From assembly GCF_005885605.1 (NCBI RefSeq), contig NZ_SZVP01000002.1, forward strand, positions 62,001-126,000: a stretch of 64,000 nt of DNA, in the 5' to 3' direction. Below the pieces are notes generated by a model. The model was not told where the DNA came from. It was given only the letters and a program-made list of their open reading frames with translations, and did not search any database. How positions within the stretch are numbered: the first letter of the stretch is position 1; each line of letters begins with the position of its first letter. Shown piece by piece: positions 8,123-18,119 of the stretch. This stretch comes from Colwellia ponticola. GTDB taxonomy: Bacteria > Pseudomonadota > Gammaproteobacteria > Enterobacterales > Alteromonadaceae. A program made the translations under genes and the position numbers.

Positions 8123-9055
8123 ATGAAGCGATTAAAAGCAGCAAGTCTAATTACCGCAATAAAAACTCCTTACACTGAAAAAGGAGAGGTTTGTTTAACA
8201 ACGTATGATTTCTTAATAGAGCAACAAATTTCTGCTGGCGTTGACGGCATAATTGTTGGCGGTACTACCGGTGAGGGGCACCTTCTTAGCTGGGAAGAGC
8301 ATCTAATGCTTATCGCTCATTGTGTAAATAACTTTAGTGACAAGCTCATTATTATTGGTAATACCGGTAGTAATAATACCCGTGAAGCAATAAAAGCCAC
8401 TGAAAATGGTTTTGCTATTGGTATGGATGCAGCGTTACAAATTAACCCTTACTATGGTCGTACCTCACTTAAAGGCGTTAGCGAGCATTTTAAACGCGTG
8501 TTAGATATTGGTCCCGCGTTTATCTACAACGTACCTGGTAGAACTGGGCAAGATATTATTCCTGAAGTGATTGAACCGTTATCACGCCATAAAAACTTTA
8601 TTGGTGTTAAAGAATGTGCGGGTAACGAGCGTATTGCGTATTATGAAAAACAAGGAATTGCTTGTTGGTCAGGTAATGACGATGAATGTTATGTAGGACG
8701 TCACGTACACGGCTCACATGGTGTTATGTCTGTTACGTCTAATATCATTCCTGGCTTAATGCGCCAATTAATGAATAAAGATTGCTCGGCAAGTGAGTTA
8801 GCGCAAAGTGCCAAGTTAAATGATAGTTTACAAGATTTAATCGCATGGATATTTTGCGAGCCTAACCCTATTGCTATTAATACCGCATTAATGATGACTA
8901 ATGCGGTACCTAAAAATCTACGTTTACCGTACCAAGCACTTACTTTAGCGCAACGTGAGCAAGGGTATGAATTGTTAAAAGCGATAGCGACAAAAGATTT
9001 AGTAGGCGACAGTTTGTCAGTCTTGGACGATAGTGACTTTTTCTACTGCATTTAA
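8123..9055 (+). CDS. dapA: Dihydrodipicolinate synthase, plant-type
   Basis: This enzyme condenses pyruvate with aspartate semialdehyde in lysine/diaminopimelate synthesis. The Schiff-base lysine is K163 (GVKECAG), the catalytic Tyr is Y135 (YNVPGRTG), the pyruvate-binding GGTTGEG is at 46-52 and R140 binds the semialdehyde. Lysine-site residues N84 and E88 are kept. W57 (SWEEH) sits where plant enzymes, as I recall them, have Trp and E. coli has His. WSGNDDEC (182-189), VTSNIIPGLM and EPNPIAINTAL also match remembered plant DHDPS closely, while E. coli DapA differs. The 310-residue length agrees with mature plant enzymes. It is probably a second or replacement DHDPS gained by transfer. Enzyme class is very likely; physiological role is inferred. 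Confidence 0.88.
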   Translation: MKRLKAASLITAIKTPYTEKGEVCLTTYDFLIEQQISAGVDGIIVGGTTGEGHLLSWEEHLMLIAHCVNNFSDKLIIIGNTGSNNTREAIKATENGFAIGMDAALQINPYYGRTSLKGVSEHFKRVLDIGPAFIYNVPGRTGQDIIPEVIEPLSRHKNFIGVKECAGNERIAYYEKQGIACWSGNDDECYVGRHVHGSHGVMSVTSNIIPGLMRQLMNKDCSASELAQSAKLNDSLQDLIAWIFCEPNPIAINTALMMTNAVPKNLRLPYQALTLAQREQGYELLKAIATKDLVGDSLSVLDDSDFFYCI

Positions 9056-9125
9056 TGCTTAGGCTTGAGTCTTAGTTAAGCCATTAGTCTTAGTGAATAA
9101 TGGCTCTTAGCGCAGTCATTAATGT

Positions 9126-9156
9126 AAAGCCTCAGTATAACTGGGGCTTTAGTGTT
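9126..9156. terminator. Bidirectional terminator between convergent dapA and pseudouridine synthase genes
   Basis: A 10-bp stem with one G-T pair, AAAGCCTCAG and CTGGGGCTTT (9126-9135, 9141-9150), lies between two convergent genes and overlaps the last codons of the minus-strand gene. The A/T flanks are short, so efficiency is uncertain. Confidence 0.6.
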
Positions 9157-10094
9157 TCTGGTAGCTCAAAAAAATGTTCTTGTTCACTCAATACCTGGAT
9201 ATTTTCAGTGGTAGCCGCGTTTGATAATAACGGGCAAATAAAGCGTAAACTCACCGCGCATAATTGTAAATTGCTTTGCTCAGTATTATCAGCTACCCCA
9301 TGGAGCCTATCGCCCACCACCGGCATACCAATACTGGCAGCATGTACTCTTATTTGATGTTTCCTCCCCGTGTCTATTTTTACCTTAATTAATGACCGTT
9401 GTGTTACGTTATCATAAGCTAAACAAGTAAAAGTGCTGCGTGCTGCTTTACCGTCTACATCGCTGGTAATAATGTCAGGCTGAGACCGGCTGGTATGATC
9501 GCCATGAACAATAATTTGATAATGTTTTTCTAATCGATGATGTTCAAACATAGTAGCTAAGGCTCTGGCGGCTTTTTTACTGTGTGCGACAATAATTAAG
9601 CCCGTTGCGGCTCTGTCTAATCGATGAACAATAAAAACCGGGCGTTCGTTAGGTAAGTTTTGCTGAGCGAAACGGGCAATGGTGCAATGATCACTCCATT
9701 TAGAGCCTTGCGATAGCATGCCGTATGGCTTATACCAGACACTGTAATCAACTAAATCTTTAATGAGTAAAGCTTGGGGAACTTCAGCCGAGAGTACTTG
9801 GCCATTGTAGTAAAAGTGTAATTCGTCACCTACGACTAACGGCTTTTTTAATCGGCGTAGCCGCTGAGTTTGTTTTTTATTTTTAGCAGGCGTTAACCAT
9901 AACGCCCCTTTAGAAATAGCTTGTTTTAGCTCCGTTTTGGATAGAGTAACATCCTGTGCTTGGCTGTATTGCTCTAAAATAGCAATAACACTACTATTTT
10001 CTTTTGTAGTAACACGAATATGCCATTCAAGTTTTAAGTGAGCGGTATGTGACCTTTCATCTTGAACAGCTAGGCTAGCTTTATCAACAGACAT
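9132..10094 (-). CDS. RluA-family RNA pseudouridine synthase
   Basis: This 320-residue protein belongs to the RluA family, which isomerises uridine to pseudouridine in rRNA or tRNA. The catalytic aspartate is D160 in VHRLDRAATG. The RNA-binding motif GRKHQIRVHAASIGMPVVGD near residue 250 matches motif III of the family. The N-terminal region (ISKGALWL, RLRRLKKPLVVGDELHFYYNG) looks like a degenerate S4-type RNA-binding part. The exact target is not deducible, and a separate TruC is encoded at 38.5 kb. It converges with dapA. Confidence 0.88.
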   Translation of the reverse strand: MSVDKASLAVQDERSHTAHLKLEWHIRVTTKENSSVIAILEQYSQAQDVTLSKTELKQAISKGALWLTPAKNKKQTQRLRRLKKPLVVGDELHFYYNGQVLSAEVPQALLIKDLVDYSVWYKPYGMLSQGSKWSDHCTIARFAQQNLPNERPVFIVHRLDRAATGLIIVAHSKKAARALATMFEHHRLEKHYQIIVHGDHTSRSQPDIITSDVDGKAARSTFTCLAYDNVTQRSLIKVKIDTGRKHQIRVHAASIGMPVVGDRLHGVADNTEQSNLQLCAVSLRFICPLLSNAATTENIQVLSEQEHFFELPETLKPQLY

Positions 10095-10193
10095 ATTTTA
10101 ATAAGGTAGGAGGGCTTTGTCGTTATTTTACTAGGTTTATTGACTTAGCAAAGCTAAAATACCAAATTAATGCTAATCACCAATAAAAATTAA

Positions 10194-10544
10194 ATGAGAA
10201 TAACGATGACCCGTGATTTAACACTTTTCCCTGAAGATGACATCGGCAATACTCTTTGGCAGATGCAAGAAAAGGGTGAAGATTTACTCAGTGAGCGTGA
10301 AATTGAATTCTCAATATTATTCTCTGAACAAGCGTTAGCACTTAAGTTTGGTCAGTTATTATTAGAGAACAATCAAAAAATCTCTTTTACGCCATCACAA
10401 GCGCGTGCTGATTTACCGTGGGAAATTACCGCTTATCCGCAAATGCCAGTAAGCTATGAAAACATTACTAGCTATCAAGCTCTACTAGAGACAAGCGCAG
10501 AGCCATTACAAGGCCAGTTTGATGGCGTCTATTTTGTTGGTTAA
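10194..10544 (+). CDS. RraB-like protein (RNase E inhibitor family)
   Basis: This 116-residue acidic protein has the RraB/PF06877-type layout: FPEDDIGNTLWQMQEKGEDL, then REIEFSILF, then WEITAYPQMPVSYENITSY and a final GQFDGVYFVG. E. coli RraB binds RNase E and modulates mRNA decay; members of this domain family are not all proven inhibitors. The start may be the second ATG at 10206 (MTRDLTLF), which has GAGAA before it. It is followed by a small gene 82 bases downstream on the same strand. Confidence 0.75.
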   Translation: MRITMTRDLTLFPEDDIGNTLWQMQEKGEDLLSEREIEFSILFSEQALALKFGQLLLENNQKISFTPSQARADLPWEITAYPQMPVSYENITSYQALLETSAEPLQGQFDGVYFVG

Positions 10545-10626
10545 TAAATTTGTCTTGGTTAGTTACGTTAAAAAATCAGTAGTGATACCCAATTAATTAA
10601 TAGTCACTCAACGAGAGCTACAATAT

Positions 10627-10842
10627 ATGAATATAGATCTTAAGCAATTTGCCAATCTACAAAAAGCCAGTAAAGACTCTTTTTTTGAGCAGAAAAAGTT
10701 ACTGAAACAAGTGATGTTGGGCAAAACAGTATTGTGTAGTCAATGCCAGCAAGCATTAACGCTTTATACGCCAGAACAGGGTGAACTTACCGGTATTCGC
10801 TGCGCCAAAGGTTGCACTGATATAGCGCTAGATTTTGCCTAA
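10627..10842 (+). CDS. Small putative zinc-binding protein, 71 residues
   Basis: I do not recognise a named family. The protein has an N-terminal amphipathic helix (LKQFANLQKASKDSFFEQKK) and a C-terminal CSQCQQAL...CAKGC arrangement. The four cysteines are placed like a zinc ribbon, CxxC then CxxxC about 20 residues later. GAGAG precedes the ATG. Position after the RraB-like gene and a strong terminator after it suggest the two share a transcript. Confidence 0.65.
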   Translation: MNIDLKQFANLQKASKDSFFEQKKLLKQVMLGKTVLCSQCQQALTLYTPEQGELTGIRCAKGCTDIALDFA

Positions 10843-10936
10843 GTGATCTTTAAATAACACTATTTATTACTTTAGCTATACAGTGTTTTTACGGTAGTTA
10901 ACATACTCTAAAGCGTTATAACGCTGAAAAAAGACA

Positions 10937-10982
10937 ATAAAAAACCGACAGTTCGCTTAATCGCTAGCTGTCGGTTTTTATA
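10937..10982. terminator. Bidirectional terminator before purL end
   Basis: The stem AAAAACCGACAG with CTGTCGGTTTTT (about 10940-10951 and 10968-10979) has A tracts on the left and T tracts on the right. It can end transcripts from both the plus-strand small gene and minus-strand purL. Confidence 0.9.
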
Positions 10983-11122
10983 AATAATACAACGTTATTA
11001 TTGAGCGTTATCTCGAAGATAATAACGCCAATTCAAAGGGAAAAGCACGGAGTTGACGAATGTCAGTGAGTACTTTTGACGCATTGAGTTGGCGTTGATT
11101 AGCAAAAAGATTACCCTAGCTT

Positions 11123-14100
11123 TTAACCTATGAAAGCACGGGCGTTACGGAACATACGTACCCAAGGTGAATCTTCGCCCCAGCTATCAGGATGCCATGA
11201 GTTAGCCACGGTTCTAAAGACACGCTCAGGATGTGGCATCATAATCGTTACTCGACCATTAGTATTTGTTAATGACGTTATACCATCAACAGAGCCATTA
11301 GGGTTTGCAGGATAGGTTTCAGTAACATCACCGTAGTTATTGACAAAACGCATAGCGACTGTGCCTGAGTTGTTAGCCGCATCGATAGCTTCATCAGAGC
11401 TAAATTCAGTGTGGCCTTCACCATGAGATACCGCAATTGGCATACGTGATCCCGTCATACCTTTAAACAATACTGATGGGCTCTCTTGAATTTCAACTAG
11501 TGAGAAACGGGCTTCAAAACGCTCAGATTTGTTTTGTACAAAGTGAGGCCAATGCTCAGCGCCAGGAATGATTTCTTTTAAGTTAGATAACATCTGACAA
11601 CCGTTACACACACCTAATGAGAAAGTATCTTCACGCTCGAAGAATGCTTTAAACATCGCGCGAGCGTTAGCGTTGAATAGTATTGATTTTGCCCAACCTT
11701 CACCTGCTCCTAATACGTCACCGTAAGAGAAACCACCACAAGCGACTAGGCCGTTAAAGTCGGCTAAATCAGTACGGCCTGATAAAATATCAGACATGTG
11801 CACGTCAATTGCTATAAAGCCTGCGCGGTCAAATGCTGCGGCCATTTCAACATGCGAGTTAACACCTTGCTCACGTAAAATAGCGATGCGAGGATTTGTA
11901 CCGGCCTTTGCATCTTTTATAATTAAATCAGCAACAATATCTTCATTAATATCAAAGGTTAGCTCAGTATTTAAACCTGGATCTTCAGTATCAAATTTAA
12001 CGTCATGCTCTTGTTGAGCACATTCTGGGTTATCACGTAGTGACTGCATTTTATAAGTCGTTTGTGCCCAAGTTGTACGGTAATAAGTACGAGAGTTTTC
12101 TAATACCACTTCACCATCACGGCTAAAGCGAATAGTATCTTCGTTGTTTAATGTACCAATAACAGTCGCGTACTGTGCAATACCGTGCTCAGCTAAAATA
12201 ACATTTACTGCGTCAAGTTCACTGTTAAGTACTTGAATTACGCCACCTAGTTCTTCATTAAATAAGGTCGCTAAATCATCACTAGCACCCGTTGCATCAT
12301 TGATACTAACGAGCTTACTGATATCAATATCAACACCGGTGTGACCGGCAAAGGCCATTTCAGCAATGGTAGTAAATAAACCACCGTCTGAAATATCATG
12401 ATAAGCAATGGCTTTTTGTGCGCGTACTAATGTTTGCATGGCGTTGAAAAAGCCTTTTAAGCCTTCAGGGCTATCAACATCTGGGGTCTCATTACCCAAT
12501 TTTTTGTAAACTTGCGCTAAACATGAACCACCTAAACGTTTTTTACCGTTTGATAAATCAATGGCGATAAGTGATGTTTCACCTTTATCACTACGTAGCT
12601 CAGGGGTTACTGTTTTACGGATATCTTCAACAGCACCAAAAGCGGTAATAATTAAAGACATTGGCGAGGTAACTGACATCTCTTCGCCATCTTCTTGTCC
12701 GTCTTTTTTCCACGTGGTTTTCATCGACATGGAGTCTTTACCAACTGGGATCGTTAAGCCTAAAGCTGGACATAACTCTTCACCAATGGCTTTTACTGCT
12801 TCGTATAAACCGGCATCTTCACCTGGATGACCTGCTGGCGACATCCAGTTAGCTGAAAGTTTTATACGATTCAATCTTTCTCCGTCAGCACCTGCGATAT
12901 CAGTACCGGCAATGTTAGTTAACGATTCAGCTACCGCTAAACGAGCAGAAGCGCCAAAGTTTAATAAAGCAACCGGCGTACGCTCACCTAATGACATCGC
13001 TTCACCATGGTAAGAGTCAAGTGCAGAGGCGGTAACACCACAGTCGGCAACGGGAACTTGCCAAGGACCAACCATTTGATCGCGATTAACCATACCGGTA
13101 ACACTACGATCGCCAATGGTGATAAGGAAGGTTTTTTCAGCAACTGTTGGTAAGCTTAAAATTCTATCCGCTGCATCGGCTAATGAAACGTTGCTTAAGT
13201 CTAATGTGTCACCAATCGCTTTGGTTGATTTTACATCTTTGATAATTTTAGGTGTTTTACCTAAAAGTACATCAAGTGGTAAGTCAATTGGGGTATTCAG
13301 TTTTTCATCGTCACTAAAGTGAGAGTCAGTAACGGTTAAGTGTTCTTCTTGTGTAGCACGACCAACCACAGCATAAGGGGCACGTTCGCGTTGACATATT
13401 TGTTCAAACGTTGCAAGGTTATGATCGGATACGGCAATAACATAACGCTCTTGCGATTCATTACACCAAATTTCATGAGGTGCCATACTACGCTCATCAT
13501 TTGGTACGTTACGTAGTTCAAAAACGCCACCACGTCCGCCATCAGAGACTAGTTCAGGAAAAGCATTTGATAAACCACCAGCGCCAACATCATGAATGAA
13601 AGCGATAGGATTTTGCTCACCTAACTGCCAACATTTATCGATAACTTCTTGGCAACGACGCTCCATTTCAGGGTTTTCACGCTGCACAGAAGCAAAATCT
13701 AAGTTTTCAGCTGATTGACCTGACGCCATTGATGAAGCTGCGCCACCGCCTAAACCAATATTCATGGCTGGGCCGCCTAGAGCAATGAGGTTAGCACCAA
13801 CGATAATTTCGCGTTTTTGTACGTGTTCATCACGAATATTACCTAAACCACCAGCAAGCATAATTGGCTTGTGGTAACCACGAACCTCTTTACCATTAAA
13901 CGAATTCACTTGTTCTTCATAGGTACGGAAGTAGCCTAAAATAGCTGGGCGACCAAACTCATTGTTAAATGCTGCGCCACCTAAAGGGCCTTCCATCATA
14001 ATATCAAAGGCGGTAACAATACGGTTTGGTTTGCCAAAGTCTGTTTCCCAAGGTTGGACAAAGTCAGGAATACGTAAGTTAGACACAGAGAAACCGACTA

Positions 14101-15136
14101 AACCTGCTTTAGGTTTTGAACCTATACCGGTAGCACCTTCATCACGAATTTCACCGCCTGAGCCAGTTGCAGCACCAGGGTAAGGTGAAATAGCGGTAGG
14201 GTGGTTATGGGTTTCAACCTTCATTAGAATTTGAATATCTTCATGATGGTAACCATAAATATTCGTTTCAGGATTTGGGAAGAAACGCCCACCTTTATTA
14301 CCTACCATTACCGCAGCATTATCTTTATAGGCGCTAAGTACATAATCAGGATTCACTTCGTGAGTATTACGGATCATTTTAAACAAAGATTTTTCTTGCT
14401 TAACGCCGTCGATAGTCCAGTCGGCGTTAAATATTTTATGGCGACAATGCTCAGAGTTTGCTTGAGCAAACATATAAAGCTCAATATCGTGAGGATTACG
14501 GCCCAATTTAGTAAAGCTTTCAAATAAGTAATTTACTTCATCGTCGGCGAGCGCTAAACCTAAGTCAACGTTAGCGTTAACTAATGCAGCTTTACCACCA
14601 TGTTCAATATCAATAACGGTTAATTTACCTGGCTCACTGCTAGCAAAAAGAGAACTTGCTTGCTCAAAGTCGTTAAAAATAGTTTCCATCATGCGATCGT
14701 GTAATAAGGCATTTAGTTGTATTTCTTGAGCCTTGCTTAATTTTGTATCGCTTGATAATGACACGTAATAAGCAATACCACGCTCTAAACGCACGACTTT
14801 GTTTAAGCCACAGTTATGCGCTATATCAGTAGATTTTGATGACCATGGCGAAATAGTGCCTGGGCGAGGTGTTACTAATAAGAACAAACCAGAAGGTTGA
14901 TGCTCTTCAATGGTTGGGCCATAGGTCAGTAATTGCTGTAAAACATTTTCTTCGTCTGTGCTTAATGCTTGATTAAGCTGAGCGAAATGGGCAAATTCAG
15001 CGTAAATATCAATGACTGGCAGTTGTAGCTGCTCACATTGAGCTAATAATTTTTCAACTCTAAAGTCAGAAAGTGCTGGAGCGCCGCGAAGGTTTTTAAT
15101 CAACATTTTTTCAGGCATCGTCTCAGGCATCGTCAT
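11123..15136 (-). CDS. purL: Phosphoribosylformylglycinamidine synthase
   Basis: This is large-type PurL, which converts FGAR to FGAM with glutamine and ATP in purine synthesis. Its 1337 residues match the fused proteobacterial form: N-terminal domain ([17 protein letters not shown]), two AIR-synthase-like halves ([32 protein letters not shown] region) and a C-terminal class I glutamine amidotransferase with the Cys in [11 protein letters not shown] and His in HGEGH. GGTGA before 15136 supports the first ATG. The start MLIKNLRG at 15106 would match E. coli better, because the ten preceding codons come from a 12-bp duplication. It is divergent from mltF. Confidence 0.97.
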   Translation of the reverse strand: MTMPETMPEKMLIKNLRGAPALSDFRVEKLLAQCEQLQLPVIDIYAEFAHFAQLNQALSTDEENVLQQLLTYGPTIEEHQPSGLFLLVTPRPGTISPWSSKSTDIAHNCGLNKVVRLERGIAYYVSLSSDTKLSKAQEIQLNALLHDRMMETIFNDFEQASSLFASSEPGKLTVIDIEHGGKAALVNANVDLGLALADDEVNYLFESFTKLGRNPHDIELYMFAQANSEHCRHKIFNADWTIDGVKQEKSLFKMIRNTHEVNPDYVLSAYKDNAAVMVGNKGGRFFPNPETNIYGYHHEDIQILMKVETHNHPTAISPYPGAATGSGGEIRDEGATGIGSKPKAGLVGFSVSNLRIPDFVQPWETDFGKPNRIVTAFDIMMEGPLGGAAFNNEFGRPAILGYFRTYEEQVNSFNGKEVRGYHKPIMLAGGLGNIRDEHVQKREIIVGANLIALGGPAMNIGLGGGAASSMASGQSAENLDFASVQRENPEMERRCQEVIDKCWQLGEQNPIAFIHDVGAGGLSNAFPELVSDGGRGGVFELRNVPNDERSMAPHEIWCNESQERYVIAVSDHNLATFEQICQRERAPYAVVGRATQEEHLTVTDSHFSDDEKLNTPIDLPLDVLLGKTPKIIKDVKSTKAIGDTLDLSNVSLADAADRILSLPTVAEKTFLITIGDRSVTGMVNRDQMVGPWQVPVADCGVTASALDSYHGEAMSLGERTPVALLNFGASARLAVAESLTNIAGTDIAGADGERLNRIKLSANWMSPAGHPGEDAGLYEAVKAIGEELCPALGLTIPVGKDSMSMKTTWKKDGQEDGEEMSVTSPMSLIITAFGAVEDIRKTVTPELRSDKGETSLIAIDLSNGKKRLGGSCLAQVYKKLGNETPDVDSPEGLKGFFNAMQTLVRAQKAIAYHDISDGGLFTTIAEMAFAGHTGVDIDISKLVSINDATGASDDLATLFNEELGGVIQVLNSELDAVNVILAEHGIAQYATVIGTLNNEDTIRFSRDGEVVLENSRTYYRTTWAQTTYKMQSLRDNPECAQQEHDVKFDTEDPGLNTELTFDINEDIVADLIIKDAKAGTNPRIAILREQGVNSHVEMAAAFDRAGFIAIDVHMSDILSGRTDLADFNGLVACGGFSYGDVLGAGEGWAKSILFNANARAMFKAFFEREDTFSLGVCNGCQMLSNLKEIIPGAEHWPHFVQNKSERFEARFSLVEIQESPSVLFKGMTGSRMPIAVSHGEGHTEFSSDEAIDAANNSGTVAMRFVNNYGDVTETYPANPNGSVDGITSLTNTNGRVTIMMPHPERVFRTVANSWHPDSWGEDSPWVRMFRNARAFIG
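15111..15134. repeat. 12-bp duplication at the purL N-terminus
   Basis: The unit TCAGGCATCGTC occurs twice in direct succession. On the minus strand it encodes the repeated T-M-P-E at the start of PurL. It is in frame and gives purL two extra start-like ATG codons. Confidence 0.9.
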
Positions 15137-15222
15137 AGGGTAATCACCAAGTTTATGTAGGGTTTTTATTAGCTTTACTAGGTTACATTTTCCTAATAGA
15201 ACTAACTTAAAATTTCGCGCGT

Positions 15223-15228
15223 ATTATA
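15223..15228 (-). promoter_or_regulatory. purL: Probable purL -10 element
   Basis: A perfect TATAAT on the minus strand lies about 90 bases before the purL start, inside AACCTATAATACGCGCG. No good -35 is visible at 16-18 bases, so an activator or extended contact may be used. Confidence 0.5.
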
Positions 15229-15272
15229 GGTTAAAACAACGCTTATGTTAATCGAAAAAGTCAAGTAAAAAA

Positions 15273-15288
15273 TTGACACTGGTGTCAA
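15273..15288. promoter_or_regulatory. Palindrome in the purL-mltF divergent region
   Basis: TTGACACTGGTGTCAA has perfect 7-bp arms, TTGACAC and GTGTCAA. It is shaped like an operator and includes a TTGACA. It does not match the PurR consensus as I know it. It lies about 45 bases beyond the purL -10 and just before the mltF ATG. Confidence 0.5.
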
Positions 15289-15335
15289 CTAAAAAAGGCT
15301 TGGATAATAAGGTAATACACGACACAATTAACACT

Positions 15336-17012
15336 ATGATTAAAAATTTATCTTTCTCAATTAATACACTAATTAATACGCCAATGAATGCGATAAGAAA
15401 CACGTTTACTAGCGCTGAAAAAAAGCCTCTACCTACTCAGCAGGCTATTAAGTTTGTAATTAAGTCTATTCAGTTATTCTCGCTTATTATTGCTATCGGT
15501 TTACTAAGTGGTTGTGATAAAAAAAATGAGCCGGCAAGTTTATCTCGTATTTTAGATAGGGGCTATATCAATGTAGGTACTATTTTTGGGCCAACCAATT
15601 ATTACAGTACCGCGAACGGTTTTGCGGGTTTTGAATATGAATTAGCTAAAAAATATGCTGACTCTATTAATGTTGAATTACGTATTATTCCTAGTTATAG
15701 CTTTAATGAATTGTTTATCAAATTAAATACCGGTGAAGTTGATTTGTTGGCGGCGGGTTTATCGGTTACCGACAAGCGCATCCAACGCTTTAGGTTCGCA
15801 CCTAGTTATCAAACCATTAGTCAAAAATTAGTCTTTAAGCAAGGTAATGTCAGACCAAGAAAGCTTGCGGATTTAACGGGGCGTTTAATGGTTACTTCAG
15901 GCTCAAACTACGTAGAAAACCTTGAAAAGTTAAAACAAACCCATAGTGAATTAACGTGGCAGGAAACGACAGAATTTGATAATGAAGAGTTATTAAGAAA
16001 AGTATTAAATGATGAAATAGACTACACCATTATTGATAGCAATAATTTAGCGATTAACCGCAGGTATTATCCTGAAATAAGTATTGGTTTTAGTATTGCT
16101 ACACCTAAACCCCTTGCGTGGATGGTTAGTGAAAATAGCCATGATGATATTTTAGCGAGCTTAGTTGAGTTTTTTGGTACCGTACATCACGACGGTACAT
16201 TACTGGCGTTAGATGATAAATACTATGGTCATATTGAGCAATTTAACTATGTTGAAACCCGTACCTTTATTAAAGCAGTAGCAAACACGTTACCTAAATA
16301 TCAACCACTGTTTGAAAAGCATGCTCAAGATATAGATTGGCGTTTGTTAGCTGCTATTAGCTATCAAGAATCGCACTGGAACCCAAAAGCACGCTCTTAT
16401 ACGGGGGTGCGAGGCATGATGATGCTCACGTTATCAACCGCAAAATACATGGGGATAAAGAGTCGCTTAGATACAGAGCAAAGTATTCGTGGCGGGGCAA
16501 AATACTTTAAACGAATGATGACCATTATGCCAGACAGAATAAAGCACCCAGACCGAGTTTGGTTTGCTTTAGCGGCCTATAATATTGGTTTTGGACATTT
16601 AAATGATGCGAGAATAATTACGCAGCGCCAAGGTGGTGACCCTGATCGTTGGGTTGAAGTTAAAACCAGGCTACCGTTATTACAGCAGAAAAAATATTAT
16701 AAAAATACTAAATTTGGTTATGCCCGCGGCGAAGAGCCTGTGCGTTATGTTGATAATATTCGACGCTATTATGACACCTTAAAGTGGCTAGATAATAAAG
16801 CACAAGAAGAGGCTTTAGCGCTAGCAGAGCAAGAAGCTGAAGCCTTACTTATCAATGAAAAGCAGGCAAATGAAGCGTTGATAAACCAAGCGCTAAACGA
16901 TAATGCACTAACCGATGATTTACTAAGCAACGAGGCAATGATAAATGAGTCACTCGTTGAAGATGCAGTAGAAGCAGTGTTACAAGAAGAGGTAGGAGAA
17001 TCGCAAAAATAG
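15336..17012 (+). CDS. mltF: Membrane-bound lytic murein transglycosylase F
   Basis: MltF cleaves the MurNAc-GlcNAc bond of peptidoglycan. After a hydrophobic segment a lipobox LLSGC places a lipidated Cys near residue 60, implying an outer-membrane lipoprotein. A family-3 solute-binding-like domain follows ([14 protein letters not shown]...[20 protein letters not shown]), then an SLT domain with the catalytic Glu in [11 protein letters not shown] and [10 protein letters not shown]. The last 50 residues are an Ala/Glu-rich tail. No start has a good ribosome site: TTG 15273, ATG 15336 and ATG 15384 are candidates. I chose the first ATG, since TTG 15273 lies inside a palindrome. Its purL-mltF neighbourhood is as in E. 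coli. Confidence 0.92.
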   Translation: MIKNLSFSINTLINTPMNAIRNTFTSAEKKPLPTQQAIKFVIKSIQLFSLIIAIGLLSGCDKKNEPASLSRILDRGYINVGTIFGPTNYYSTANGFAGFEYELAKKYADSINVELRIIPSYSFNELFIKLNTGEVDLLAAGLSVTDKRIQRFRFAPSYQTISQKLVFKQGNVRPRKLADLTGRLMVTSGSNYVENLEKLKQTHSELTWQETTEFDNEELLRKVLNDEIDYTIIDSNNLAINRRYYPEISIGFSIATPKPLAWMVSENSHDDILASLVEFFGTVHHDGTLLALDDKYYGHIEQFNYVETRTFIKAVANTLPKYQPLFEKHAQDIDWRLLAAISYQESHWNPKARSYTGVRGMMMLTLSTAKYMGIKSRLDTEQSIRGGAKYFKRMMTIMPDRIKHPDRVWFALAAYNIGFGHLNDARIITQRQGGDPDRWVEVKTRLPLLQQKKYYKNTKFGYARGEEPVRYVDNIRRYYDTLKWLDNKAQEEALALAEQEAEALLINEKQANEALINQALNDNALTDDLLSNEAMINESLVEDAVEAVLQEEVGESQK

Positions 17013-17048
17013 ACATAAGTGCACGTTGAGCGTTTAACTAATTTTTTA

Positions 17049-17066
17049 ATGTCATCAAACTGTCAT
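17049..17066 (+). promoter_or_regulatory. Pho box
   Basis: ATGTCATCAAACTGTCAT is two CTGTCAT-type heptamers with a 4-bp spacer and differs from the textbook Pho box at few positions. A TATAGT hexamer starts ten bases further on. This is the PhoB-dependent promoter layout, in which the box replaces the -35. The only gene placed to use it is the 46-codon gene at 17147. Confidence 0.8.
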
Positions 17067-17076
17067 CCAAGCCATT

Positions 17077-17082
17077 TATAGT
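17077..17082 (+). promoter_or_regulatory. -10 element of the Pho-box promoter
   Basis: TATAGT lies exactly ten bases after the Pho box. I recall the same hexamer and spacing in the E. coli phoA promoter. Transcription would start near 17089, giving a leader of about 58 bases. Confidence 0.7.
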
Positions 17083-17146
17083 GAGTTGCAATAGAGTTAT
17101 TCATTAAGTAATACCAATTATAAATTAACTTTGGAGCAATACCAAG

Positions 17147-17287
17147 ATGAGAAAAACATTAAAAACTAATCAACGTAGAAAACAACTTACCCGTCAGCAT
17201 CATAAAGTAACTGCGCGCAGGCAGTCTCACTTCAATCAACTGTTCAATGAAGTGGTTCAATCACAAGCTAGCAGTCAGCCAAGCTAG
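17147..17287 (+). CDS. Small highly basic protein, 46 residues, probably PhoB-regulated
   Basis: An intact short reading frame starts MRKTLKTNQRRKQLTRQHHK and ends in QPS-stop. The first 25 residues hold ten Lys/Arg, and the whole protein has a single acidic residue (E35), so it should bind nucleic acid, ribosomes or polyphosphate-like anions. The C-terminal part (FNQLFNEVVQSQ) is amphipathic. GGAG lies 11 bases before the ATG. The upstream Pho box and TATAGT imply induction by phosphate starvation. It lies between mltF and a convergent PP2C gene. I do not recognise the family. The alternative is that the transcript is a regulatory RNA. Confidence 0.6.
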   Translation: MRKTLKTNQRRKQLTRQHHKVTARRQSHFNQLFNEVVQSQASSQPS

Positions 17288-17327
17288 TGGGTAACCGGCG
17301 AGTAAGAGCAATAATCATTAACTACAC

Positions 17328-18065
17328 TTAACCACATTTAACTAACCCTACCGTCAAATTATCCCGACTATTTTGGGCTATCGCTTGCTCAAGCATCTCT
17401 TTGCAGACCTCTTTTTCACTAGAAAATTCCGCTAAGTAATCACTAATTTGTGCTTCCGTTAAATAATCATGCAAGCCATCGGTTGATAGCATAATAGTAT
17501 CGCCACTGTTGATTACAATCGTTTTAGTATCAACGGTTATCGCTTCTTTAACACCTATGGCCTGCGACAGTAAATTTTTAGTATTCGCTTGTTTAGCTGT
17601 TTCTGCGCTAATAGCACCGCTAGTTACCAACGCTTGAATCATGGTGTGATCAACACTTTGTTGCACTAATCTATTATCTTGTAAAGTGTAGGCGCGAGAG
17701 TCTCCAACCCAGCCTAAGTGGCAGTTGTTCTCTACTATTACCATCAATACCGCAGTAGTGCCCATGCCTTGTTGTGCAACAGTCGTTTTTGCTTGCAACA
17801 AAATGGCGTTGTTAGCAGCATTAAGTTGATTTTTTATCCATGTTTGCCAATTAGGAATAGTCGTTTGAGATAAGAGACTGAACTGCGTTTGAAAATGCTT
17901 AATTAACATGGCGCTAGCCACTTCACCGGCATTATGCCCGCCCATACCGTCAGCGATAATCATCCACGTAATACCAAGACTTTCATTGCTACCATAACTA
18001 ATAGCATCTTCATTGTTACGTCGAATAACCCCCTGATGAGACAGGGATTTAATGTAATGGTTCAT
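17328..18065 (-). CDS. PP2C-type protein serine/threonine phosphatase
   Basis: This 245-residue protein is a compact bacterial PPM/PP2C phosphatase of the Stp/PrpC type. It has the expected motifs: SHQGVIRRNNEDAISYG, the metal-binding IIADGMGGHNAGEVAS, GWVGDSRAYTL, and STDGLHDYLTEAQI, and a late SRDNLTVGLV. It should dephosphorylate Ser/Thr targets with Mn/Mg and is cytoplasmic. It follows the membrane Ser/Thr kinase gene by 54 bases on the same strand, so they form a kinase/phosphatase switch. Related pairs accompany type VI secretion elsewhere, but no such genes are visible here. Confidence 0.92.
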   Translation of the reverse strand: MNHYIKSLSHQGVIRRNNEDAISYGSNESLGITWMIIADGMGGHNAGEVASAMLIKHFQTQFSLLSQTTIPNWQTWIKNQLNAANNAILLQAKTTVAQQGMGTTAVLMVIVENNCHLGWVGDSRAYTLQDNRLVQQSVDHTMIQALVTSGAISAETAKQANTKNLLSQAIGVKEAITVDTKTIVINSGDTIMLSTDGLHDYLTEAQISDYLAEFSSEKEVCKEMLEQAIAQNSRDNLTVGLVKCG

Positions 18066-18119
18066 AGAGATTAATGGTTGCTTCCTTTACTTGTTATGTT
18101 AGCGGTTCAGTGTAACTGA

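Noticed and set aside
14231-14527. Plus-strand 98-codon open frame opposite purL
   Set aside because: It is a shadow of the highly conserved purL coding strand and has no family features or initiation signal.
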